Assembly: GCA_963836665.1 (NCBI GenBank)
Contig: CAWIKL010000001.1
Span: forward strand, 248,001-312,000
Reading direction: 5' to 3'
DNA from: JAICSD01 sp963836665
Lineage (GTDB): Bacteria; Acidobacteriota; Vicinamibacteria; Vicinamibacterales; 2-12-FULL-66-21
Length of the DNA stretch: 64,000 nucleotides
How positions within the stretch are numbered: the stretch's first letter is position 1; each line of letters begins with the position of its first letter. A program made the position numbers and the translations under genes. This document shows positions 35,598-41,828 of the stretch, in pieces. The notes beneath the pieces were generated by a model. The model did no database searches. It worked only from the letters and a program-made list of their open reading frames with translations, and was not told the origin of the DNA.

Positions 35598-36821
35598 ATG
35601 AATATTCAGGCATTGCGGGACGAGCACGCCGCGGCGAGGGACGCCGCGCGCGATCTCTTTTCCCGCATCAAGCGGCAGTCCGAACAGGAAAACCGGCGCC
35701 TCAGCGAGAGCGAAAAGGCGACGATGACGGCGGCGCTCGACCGGGTGCAGGCGCTCGACCGGCGCGTCGCCGCCGCCGGCAGCGATGAAAACCTCCTGGC
35801 GGCGATCGAGCAGACGACGGGCGGGATGATGGCGGGCTGGCGCGGCGGGCGGAATTCGATGGGCGACCAGTTCGTCAACGGCGAGCCCGGTCGCTGGCTG
35901 CGCGACACGAAGAACCGCGGCGCGCATTGGGAGACCCCGATTATCGAGATCCTGCCGCCGGGCGGGATCATGGCGACGACGATCACCTCCGACCCGACCG
36001 CGGGCGGGATGCTCGTGCCGCCGCAGTATCTCCCTGGCATCGTGCCGGTGCCGCTGCGCCCGCCCGTCGTGGCGGATCTCCTGAGCAGTGGGCCGACGAC
36101 CAGCAACGCGATCACCTACATGCGCGAGACGGCGCTCACCCTGGCCGCCGCCGCCGTCGCCGAAGGCGCGCCGAAGCCGGAATCGGCAATCACGCTCGCG
36201 CCCGTGACCGACCCGGTCGTCAAGCTCGCGCACTGGATTCCGATCACCGATGAACTCCTCGAAGACGTGCCGGCGATGGGCGCGTACATCGATACGCGTC
36301 TCTCGCAGGGGCTCCAAGTCGTCGAGGACGATCAACTCCTCAACGGCAGCGGCGTCGCGCCGAACATGGTCGGGCTGCTCGCGCGGCCCGGTCTCGCGCC
36401 GGCCGTCGCGCGCGGCACCGATACGAACGCCGACGCTATCGCCAAGCAGATGGCGGCGATCCAGGCGAGCACAAACCGCGTGCCGACGGGCGTGATCATC
36501 CACCCGACGAACTTCGAGAGCGTGCTGCTCGCGAAAGACGCGCAGGGGCGGTACATCGGCCTCGGGCCGGGCGCGCCGCCGGCCATTCCGTCGATCTGGG
36601 GCAAGCCGGTCGCGGTCTCGAAGGCGATTGCCGTCGGGACCGCGCTCGTCGTGAGCGGGACCGCGGCGATGATTTTCCGCAGAGGCGGGATCAACGTCCA
36701 GGCGTCGAATAGTCATCAAGATTTTTTCATCAAAAATCTGACGGCGATTCGCGCGGAGGAACGGCTCGCGCTCTGCGTGTTCCAGCCGGCGGCGTTCGGC
36801 CTCGTGACGGGGCTGAACTAG
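35598..36821 (+). CDS. HK97-family major capsid protein
   Basis: 407 residues. An N-terminal charged helical delta/scaffold region (residues 1-~65, LRDEHAAARDAARDLFSRIKRQSEQE) is followed by the HK97 shell domain. It enters with TSDPTAGGMLVPPQYLPGIVPVPLRPPVVADLL, has the P- and A-domain strands (ITYMRETALT, AHWIPITDELLEDV, YIDTRLSQGLQVVEDDQLLNG) and ends FRRGGINVQASNSHQDFFIKNLTAIRAEERLALCVFQP. This is the major head protein of tailed phages. No protease, portal or terminase lies nearby. ATG 35598 follows an AAGGA site; the frame opens 19 codons earlier. Confidence 0.92.
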   Translation: MNIQALRDEHAAARDAARDLFSRIKRQSEQENRRLSESEKATMTAALDRVQALDRRVAAAGSDENLLAAIEQTTGGMMAGWRGGRNSMGDQFVNGEPGRWLRDTKNRGAHWETPIIEILPPGGIMATTITSDPTAGGMLVPPQYLPGIVPVPLRPPVVADLLSSGPTTSNAITYMRETALTLAAAAVAEGAPKPESAITLAPVTDPVVKLAHWIPITDELLEDVPAMGAYIDTRLSQGLQVVEDDQLLNGSGVAPNMVGLLARPGLAPAVARGTDTNADAIAKQMAAIQASTNRVPTGVIIHPTNFESVLLAKDAQGRYIGLGPGAPPAIPSIWGKPVAVSKAIAVGTALVVSGTAAMIFRRGGINVQASNSHQDFFIKNLTAIRAEERLALCVFQPAAFGLVTGLN

Positions 36822-36936
36822 TCGAGGGAAACGGGACGAGCAATCGGGCCGGCGGCGTCCCGGCGACTCGGCGAGCCCATCTCGTCGATCGCATTCATTC
36901 CGCCGGCCCACTTTGATCGAGGCGTAGGATGTTCAC

Positions 36937-37161
36937 GTGCCGCGCCCTCCTGGCGATCGACAGCGGCCGACCGGGCGCCCGCCGTTGCAGCGGGGCGATC
37001 CGAGTGTCAGCGTGCACCTCCGCGTGCCAGCATCGCAGTACGACGCGGCGTATTCCCGCGCGTCGCGTGAAGGGCTCACCGTGCCGGAATTTCTGCGGCG
37101 TGCCTCCTGGGCCGCGCTCCGGCCGCCGGAGGACGACCGCGACGACGACGACGACGACTGA
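36937..37161 (+). CDS. RHH-like small protein with poly-Asp tail
   Basis: 74 residues from GTG 36937. VSVHLRVPASQYDAAYSRASREGLTVPEFLRRASWAAL resembles a ribbon-helix-helix unit (strand then two helices), preceded by a basic Pro/Arg region and followed by PPEDDRDDDDDD. It could be a DNA-binding regulator of the late genes. An intrinsic terminator lies 13 bp downstream. Confidence 0.5.
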   Translation: MPRPPGDRQRPTGRPPLQRGDPSVSVHLRVPASQYDAAYSRASREGLTVPEFLRRASWAALRPPEDDRDDDDDD

Positions 37162-37173
37162 GGCGTTAAGGGG

Positions 37174-37199
37174 AACGGTAGGGGCGCCCCCACCGTTTT
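37174..37199 (+). terminator. Intrinsic terminator after the capsid block
   Basis: AACGGT (37174-79) pairs with ACCGTT (37192-97), with GGGG/CCCC pairing inside, followed by TTTTC. It ends rightward transcription behind the capsid and RHH-like genes. Confidence 0.65.
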
Positions 37200-37604
37200 C
37201 AGGCGCCGACCCTTGCCGCCCAGGCCGACCGCGCAGAGCGCCGCGTCGGCGAACTCCTCGCCGCTCAGGCCGAACGAGGCGAGCGCCCGCCTCGCGGATT
37301 TAGTCATGTACCCGCCGGTCACCCGCCGCCGCGGACAACGTCGGGATCGCGCGGCGGCCGGGCCGCAAAAAATCTGTGACCCAGCGGCACCGACGTTTTA
37401 GCTATGTAGTCGTGACTGCTCAGTCAACGCCGCGGTAACTGTGCAGAGGATTGACTCGCGCGCCGTCGCGAGGTAGAGAGAGATCGGATCGCGAGCGCGC
37501 GACAACGCGCCCGCGGCCCTGAGCACAGAGCAGAGAGAACCTGCCGACGTGCCTGCGCGCATTTTCGCACGCTCGCCCGCCGGCCTTCCATCCGAGGAGG
37601 CCAC
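37200..37604. other. 405-bp gap with a probable relic of a phage HTH gene
   Basis: No complete gene. On the plus strand the frame starting near 37,200 reads AAQADRAERRVGELLAAQAERGERPP, similar to a RRAGELL-type segment of phage ParB/HTH proteins, but it lacks a start and ends at a stop after a low-complexity stretch. The part after 37,400 is probably the promoter region of the next operon; AT-richer sequence lies at 37,370-37,440. Confidence 0.35.
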
Positions 37605-37895
37605 ATGCCGAGAAACGACGACCCGAGAAACGACGACCCGCTGGTTTTCTCAGCCGGCGACGTCATCAAGCTACTCGATAGTTGTTTTCCTCACGGGAAG
37701 CGCCCGGCCGCCGTGCGCGAATTTGTGACGGCGTTGGAACGCGCTCGTCAGGCTCGTAATGAAGAGATCGCGCGCGCCACGGGTGAATTCAATGAAGTGA
37801 CCGCGCGCGCGACGGCTGAATTCGACGAGGAGTTTCTTCGCCTGCTCGGCACCGACGACGAGACGCCGGAAGAGGGTGACGGAGGCCACGATTGA
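37605..37895 (+). CDS. Small acidic element protein
   Basis: 96 residues from ATG 37605, with GAGGAGG upstream. The N terminus repeats RNDDP twice, followed by VFSAGDVIKLLDSCFPHGKRPAAVREFVTALERAR and a helical E/A-rich region with the duplicated ARATGEFNEVT / ARATAEFDEEF. I recognise no family. It starts a coupled three-gene unit (TTGA and ATGA overlaps) leading toward the integrase. Confidence 0.5.
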   Translation: MPRNDDPRNDDPLVFSAGDVIKLLDSCFPHGKRPAAVREFVTALERARQARNEEIARATGEFNEVTARATAEFDEEFLRLLGTDDETPEEGDGGHD

Positions 37896-38119
37896 CTGAC
37901 CAGCCGAACAATTCGCCGTGGATGACGGCCGCCGAAGCGGGCGTCTACTTGAAGCGCGGGGGCCGATTTATCGTTCGCCTAATTAAGACGGGCGCGCTGC
38001 GCGGGGCGATCGTCTCGGGTCGCGGCCGAGGGGAAATCCTGACGCGGCGCGAGTGGCTCGACGCGTGGGTCGAAGACCAGATCAAGCCGACGCCGTTTAC
38101 CGGGAAGCGGCGCGCATGA
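37892..38119 (+). CDS. Second excisionase-like HTH protein
   Basis: 75 residues from TTG 37892, overlapping the previous TGA, with GGAGG upstream. WMTAAEAGVYLKRGGRFIVRLIKTGALRGAIVSGRGRGEILTRREWLDAWVEDQI is a MerR/Xis-type HTH with wing. Placed before the integrase operon, it is the better candidate for the recombination directionality factor than the gene at 31473. Confidence 0.65.
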   Translation: MTDQPNNSPWMTAAEAGVYLKRGGRFIVRLIKTGALRGAIVSGRGRGEILTRREWLDAWVEDQIKPTPFTGKRRA

Positions 38120-38436
38120 CCGCGCGCGACGACTTCGACGCGATGACGCGCATCCTCGATGCCGTCGCCGACCGGACCTGGAAGGAAAAACTCCTCCCGC
38201 TGCAACTGGCGTGGCTCGCCGCGGCCGGCAACGCGAGAACCGACGCGCTGTTTACGCCAGACGGATTTACGAAGGAACGGGCGCATCAAGTGGACGCGCT
38301 AGAGAAAATGGTCGCACTCGTTGCGGGTGACGAGCCGGACCTTGAAGCGGAGCGCCTGCTCCAAGAGGGCGATCTCGATGGGTTGAGCCGTTACATGTGG
38401 GATCGTCTCGATAAGGCACGGGAACAGGGCGAGTGA
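38116..38436 (+). CDS. Unknown element protein
   Basis: 106 residues from ATG 38116 in an ATGA overlap with the excisionase-like gene. The product is helical and acidic (DDFDAMTRILDAVADRTWKEKLLPLQLAWLAAAG, then EAERLLQEGDLDGLSRYMWDRLDKARE). I recognise no family. Last gene of the three-gene unit before the operator at 38461. Confidence 0.5.
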   Translation: MTARDDFDAMTRILDAVADRTWKEKLLPLQLAWLAAAGNARTDALFTPDGFTKERAHQVDALEKMVALVAGDEPDLEAERLLQEGDLDGLSRYMWDRLDKAREQGE

Positions 38437-38460
38437 CCCGTGATCGTGCTTGCCGTTTAA

Positions 38461-38476
38461 CTTACCTATAGGTAAG
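38461..38476. promoter_or_regulatory. 16-bp perfect palindrome upstream of the integrase operon
   Basis: CTTACCTATAGGTAAG reads the same on both strands and is AT-rich compared with its surroundings. It lies 12 bp before the zinc-ribbon start codon and contains a TATAGG -10-like core, so it is a likely operator/promoter for the zinc-ribbon and integrase genes. Confidence 0.6.
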
Positions 38477-38487
38477 ATGGTCGGACG

Positions 38488-38661
38488 ATGTTCAAAATCC
38501 CGACCTTGACCTGTAAGCGATGCGATCACGAGTGGGTGCCGCGGCAATCGACGATTACGATATGCCCGCGCTGCAAATCGCTCCTCTGGCAGACGCGGCG
38601 CCCGAAGACGAAAACGACGACAACGACGAAAACGACGACGAAGAAAGGGACGCGCTCATGA
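38488..38661 (+). CDS. Zinc-ribbon micro-protein with Thr/Lys tail
   Basis: 57 residues, from ATG 38488. Two CxxC pairs, CKRC (residues 9-12) and CPRC (26-29), form a rubredoxin/zinc-ribbon knuckle in TLTCKRCDHEWVP and ITICPRCKSLLW. A low-complexity tail of K, T and few other residues follows from about 36. Its TGA overlaps the integrase ATG (ATGA), so the two are co-translated; a role in controlling the integrase or binding nucleic acid is inferred. CxxC-WxxR-type phage proteins of this size are common upstream of integrases. Confidence 0.65.
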   Translation: MFKIPTLTCKRCDHEWVPRQSTITICPRCKSLLWQTRRPKTKTTTTTKTTTKKGTRS

Positions 38662-40073
38662 CGATCTCTCGCCTCCGAGCTACGGGGGCCGCGGCTGGTC
38701 CTGTCGCCGTGCGCCGCAACGACGGCCTCCGCAAGCGGTGCGACTGCCCGCGCGCGAAGTGGCCGAAGTGCGCGCACGATTGGCACTTCAATTTCAAGCC
38801 GCGCGGCGGCCCCGCGTTTCGGTTTAGCCTCGACCGCGAGGTCGGGCGCCGGCTCACGAGCAAAGAGGAGGCCGAGCGGGAGGCCGACGCGATCCGCGTG
38901 CAGATTCGCGCGGGCACCTTCCGCCTCGCGCACGAGCGGCGCGCGGACGTCGTCGCCGCCGAGCACCGGCACGCGCAGGAGGCCGCCTGCGCTCCTGGCG
39001 CGACCCTCCTGCGCGACTTCGCGAGCACCTACGTTGCGCGCGTCTCGCAGGTCCGGCCCCGCAATAAAAGCTGGCGGGACGATGCGTCGCGGCTGGCGGT
39101 GCTCGCGGCGTTTCCGCGCGTCGACGGGACGCCGCTCGGCGCCGTCCCGATCGGCGCGATTACCGAAGACGACCTCGAAGCGTTTTTCGGGCAGTTACGC
39201 ACGACGCGCGCGACCGCGACCCGCAATAACTACGTCATCCTCATCAAAAAAGCGTTTCGCTGGGCGACGAAAAAGGGCTATCTCGCGCACAATCCCATTA
39301 GCGAGGACACCGAGTTAAAGCTCGGGAAGCCCGCGCGCCGCGATCGACGGCTCGTCCCAGACGGCATCGACGCGGACGGCCGGCTCACGACGGCCGGCGA
39401 AGAGCGGCGCCTCCTGGCCGTCGCGCGCCCGTCGTTGCAATCGCTCATCATCGCCGCGATCGAGACGTGCTGCCGCCGCGGCGAGTTGCTCGCGCTCCAA
39501 TGGGCGGAGGTCAATCTCGCCCGCCGGACGCTGCGGATTCGGGCCGCCAATGCGAAGGACGACGAGACGCGCACGCTGCCGATCTCGGATCGGCTGGCGG
39601 CCGTGTTGGAGATGCTGCGGACCGACCCGGCCGGCCGCCCCTATCCGCCCGAGGCGTTTGTCTTCGGCGACTGCGGCGAGCGCGTGACGACCGTCAAACG
39701 CGCGTGGCAGACGGCGGTGCTCAAGGCGCACGGGCAGACGCCGGTCTGGGTCAGCGGCGCGAAGCTCAGTCCGGCGTCCCGCGCGGCCCTCACGGCGATC
39801 AATCTGCACTTCCACGATCTCCGGCACGAGGGCGGGTCGCGATTGCTCGAAGAGGGCTGGCCGGTCCATCATGTGCAGGAGATGCTGGGCCACGCCTCGA
39901 TCGAGCAGACGAGCACCTACCTCAACGTGCAGCCGGGCGGGCTCTCGGAAAGCATGCGCCGGAGCAACGCCGCGAGAATTCGTTGCACTTTGTTGCACGC
40001 AACTCGCGATTTTGCACCCGAGGCGGACCCTAAATCGAGCGAGGAGAATGCCGCTAAAGTCTCTGTCAACTAG
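38658..40073 (+). CDS. Tyrosine-family site-specific integrase
   Basis: 471 residues. An N-terminal Cys/His-rich stretch (KRCDCPRAKWPKCAHDWHF) and an arm-binding region precede the SAM-like core-binding domain (TLLRDFASTYVARVS…). The catalytic domain has CCRRGELLALQW near 270 (first Arg), HDLRHEGGSRLL near 387 (His-x-x-Arg) and LGHASIEQTSTYLNV near 410-420 (His and nucleophile Tyr). It integrates the element at tRNA-Arg, whose restored copy starts 17 bp after the stop. Its last codons contain the right arm-site repeat. ATG 38658 is set by overlap with the zinc-ribbon gene. Confidence 0.93.
   Translation: MTISRLRATGAAAGPVAVRRNDGLRKRCDCPRAKWPKCAHDWHFNFKPRGGPAFRFSLDREVGRRLTSKEEAEREADAIRVQIRAGTFRLAHERRADVVAAEHRHAQEAACAPGATLLRDFASTYVARVSQVRPRNKSWRDDASRLAVLAAFPRVDGTPLGAVPIGAITEDDLEAFFGQLRTTRATATRNNYVILIKKAFRWATKKGYLAHNPISEDTELKLGKPARRDRRLVPDGIDADGRLTTAGEERRLLAVARPSLQSLIIAAIETCCRRGELLALQWAEVNLARRTLRIRAANAKDDETRTLPISDRLAAVLEMLRTDPAGRPYPPEAFVFGDCGERVTTVKRAWQTAVLKAHGQTPVWVSGAKLSPASRAALTAINLHFHDLRHEGGSRLLEEGWPVHHVQEMLGHASIEQTSTYLNVQPGGLSESMRRSNAARIRCTLLHATRDFAPEADPKSSEENAAKVSVN
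39981..40000 (+). repeat. Right putative integrase arm site
   Basis: CGTTGCACTTTGTTGCACGC, identical to 30874-30893 and in the same orientation, embedded in the 3' coding part of the integrase gene, 89 bp from attR. Confidence 0.65.
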
Positions 40074-40089
40074 CACTTAATCGTCGTGC

Positions 40090-40166
40090 GCGCCCGTAGC
40101 TCAGCAGGATAGAGCACCGGTTTCCTAAACCGGGGGTCGCAGGTTCAAGTCCTGCCGGGCGCGCCA
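40090..40166 (+). tRNA. tRNA-Arg (anticodon CCT)
   Basis: 77 nt with a full cloverleaf: acceptor GCGCCCG / CGGGCGC, D-stem GCTC…GAGC, anticodon stem CCGGT / ACCGG with loop TTCCTAA (anticodon CCT), T-arm GCAGG-TTCAAGT-CCTGC, discriminator G and encoded CCA. Its first 39 bases are attR, so the 5' half came with the element and the native 5' half is now at 30743. Expression therefore depends on a promoter in or behind the integrase gene. Confidence 0.97.
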
Positions 40167-40189
40167 CATAAGTTGGTCAACCGACGCGG

Positions 40190-40720
40190 TCACCCCAGGA
40201 CTATCGGTACCTGCAGTACTGCGCGGACGTTCTCACCCGGCAGCTTCGAACGGCCATCGAGGCCGACCAGCTCGATCAAGAACGCGATGCCGTGCACGTC
40301 GCCCCCGAGCTGGCGCACGAGGTCGACCGTCGCGCGCGCCGTGCCCCCGGTTGCCAGCAGGTCGTCGACGATCAGCACCTTCTGCCCTTTCTCAATCGCA
40401 TCGCGGTGCATCTCGAGGCTGTCAGTGCCGTACTCGAGCGCGTAGCTGGCGCGTATCGTTGCGGACGGCAGCTTGCCGACCTTTCTGACCGGCACGAAAC
40501 CAGCGCCGATGCGGTCCGCAACCGCCGCTCCCAGGATGAAGCCACGGCTCTCGATGCCGACGACGATTGAAATCCCCTGGCCGCCGTACGGCTCCGCCAT
40601 GGTGTCGATCGCCAGCTTGAACCCGTTGGGGTCGCGCAGCAGCGTGGTGACGTCGTAGAACAGAATGCCCGGCTTGGGGAAATCGGGTACGTGGCGGATA
40701 CGGGTTTTGAGCACGTCCAT
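40190..40720 (-). CDS. apt: Adenine phosphoribosyltransferase
   Basis: Salvages adenine to AMP with PRPP. The 176-residue protein has the APT start VPDFPKPGILFYDVTTLL, the IESRGFILGAA block and the PRPP-binding loop VLIVDDLLATGGTA. It is the last gene of a compact minus-strand unit with the uricase-like and acylphosphatase genes; its ATG overlaps the acylphosphatase stop (TAATG). Confidence 0.96.
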   Translation of the reverse strand: MDVLKTRIRHVPDFPKPGILFYDVTTLLRDPNGFKLAIDTMAEPYGGQGISIVVGIESRGFILGAAVADRIGAGFVPVRKVGKLPSATIRASYALEYGTDSLEMHRDAIEKGQKVLIVDDLLATGGTARATVDLVRQLGGDVHGIAFLIELVGLDGRSKLPGENVRAVLQVPIVLG

Positions 40721-40992
40721 TATTGAATCTCGAACTCCGTGAAGCGCCCGTTAGGCGCGTGTTCTTCGGTCATGAACTCGTCGACACGTGCCGCCGCGGG
40801 ACCGCGCCGCAACGCTGCTTCGAGCCGTCGCACCGCCTCGACTTCCCCTTCAACCAGCGCCTCGACGGCGCCGTCTCCGAGGTTGCGCACCCAGCCGTGT
40901 ACACCTTCGCGCGCGGCGACGTCGTGCGCGAACCAGCGGAAGCCGACACCCTGCACACGACCGCGAATGATGAAACGCCGCGCAACTCGCAC
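40720..40992 (-). CDS. acyP: Acylphosphatase
   Basis: 90 residues, the usual length. FIIRGRVQGVGFRWFAHDVA carries the acyl-phosphate-binding GRVQGVGFR loop with its catalytic Arg, and GWVRNLGDGAVEALVEG includes the catalytic Asn. It hydrolyses carboxyl-phosphate bonds of small acyl phosphates. GTG 40992 is chosen as the start to give standard family length; it begins 10 bp after the uricase-like gene. Confidence 0.92.
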   Translation of the reverse strand: MRVARRFIIRGRVQGVGFRWFAHDVAAREGVHGWVRNLGDGAVEALVEGEVEAVRRLEAALRRGPAAARVDEFMTEEHAPNGRFTEFEIQ

Positions 40993-41002
40993 GTCGCGGC
41001 GA

Positions 41003-41827
41003 TTATAGTCCGCGGTCGCGGTCGACGGAGATCTCGAGGACGCCGACCGGCTCGTCATGCGCGATGAACAGCGCATCGTGCTCGAGCGCGAGCTCCAGCA
41101 GATCGACGGGACGATATGGATGTTCCTGCAGCGTCAGCGACACCTGCGCGATCTCCTGGTAGCTGGCGAGGACCACGCCGGCCATCGCCCGCAGCGTGTC
41201 GCGCGCCGCCGGGCCCTTGTGCCACGCGAACGTGTCGACGAGCGCCTGGCGCACGCCGCTCCGGTACGGGGCGAACGCGATGTCCCCGCCGGAATACGCC
41301 CAGCGCGCGCCGAGCGTCGCCACGTAGATGCGCTGCAACCCATCGGCTGCCGGCTGGACTGACGCTTGGTCGCCCTGGCGCCCTGCGAAGCCACCGGTCC
41401 TCAGGACGACCAGGTTTTCGAGGCCCGCCTGCACCGACGTGTGTGTACCGTTCCCCGTGACCGCTACGTTGCGGCGTTCGATGCCAGACGGCGTGAACGC
41501 CTGGCCTTGTGCCTTGCCCCCGGCCTCCAGGCGCGCCCATGGTTGCTCGACGATCTCGACGCGCGCCAGCCCGATCGATTCGTAAACCTGGAGAATGCCG
41601 TCGCAGATGGCCATGGCCAGCGTCTCGATCGCCCCGGCGACGTGATCCTGCTCGCGGACGATGCGGTGGACGAGGTTCTTGACCGCCTCACCAGGGACCA
41701 TGGCGTCGAGCCGCCCTTCGAAGCGCAGCGCGATCGTCAGGTCGCGTGCGTCGTGGCGATCGCCACGCGCCAGCACGCGCAGCATGCGCAGCCGCGACTC
41801 GCCGTAGCTGCTCGACTCGATCGCCAC
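41003..41827 (-). CDS. Uricase-like T-fold protein lacking catalytic residues
   Basis: 274 residues matching urate oxidase along its length: SYGESRLRMLRV at the start, KNLVHRIVRE, ETLAMAICDGILQVYESIGLARVEIVEQPWARL, GLENLVVLRTG and QEHPYRPVDLLEL. By eye, however, the YGK lysine (Lys10 in Aspergillus uricase) is Glu, the catalytic Thr57 position is Gly (PGEAVKN replaces ATDSIKN), and the urate-binding Gln228 position is Arg. Oxidation of urate is therefore doubtful; another T-fold activity or a non-catalytic role is possible. First gene of the unit with acyP and apt, which supports a purine link. Confidence 0.75.
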   Translation of the reverse strand: MAIESSSYGESRLRMLRVLARGDRHDARDLTIALRFEGRLDAMVPGEAVKNLVHRIVREQDHVAGAIETLAMAICDGILQVYESIGLARVEIVEQPWARLEAGGKAQGQAFTPSGIERRNVAVTGNGTHTSVQAGLENLVVLRTGGFAGRQGDQASVQPAADGLQRIYVATLGARWAYSGGDIAFAPYRSGVRQALVDTFAWHKGPAARDTLRAMAGVVLASYQEIAQVSLTLQEHPYRPVDLLELALEHDALFIAHDEPVGVLEISVDRDRGL

Positions 41828-41828
41828 A

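Larger units (their letters stand above)
30743..40128 (+). mobile_element. 9.4-kb integrated satellite-like phage element in tRNA-Arg
   Basis: Bounded by perfect 39-bp direct repeats in tRNA-Arg(CCT), with a tyrosine integrase next to the restored tRNA. Nearly all genes point the same way and many overlap by ATGA/GTGA. Content: RHH and excisionase-type regulators, a RepA-like ATPase with a repeat cluster behind it, an HK97-type major capsid protein and several unknown small proteins. No portal, head protease, terminase, tail or lysis gene is visible. A satellite phage, a capsid-carrying island, or a strongly reduced prophage would all fit. Confidence 0.88.

Noticed and set aside
36933..37322. 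Minus-strand ORF after the capsid gene
   Set aside because: It crosses a clear plus-strand terminator and contains a poly-Ser run that mirrors the poly-Asp tail of the RHH-like gene.
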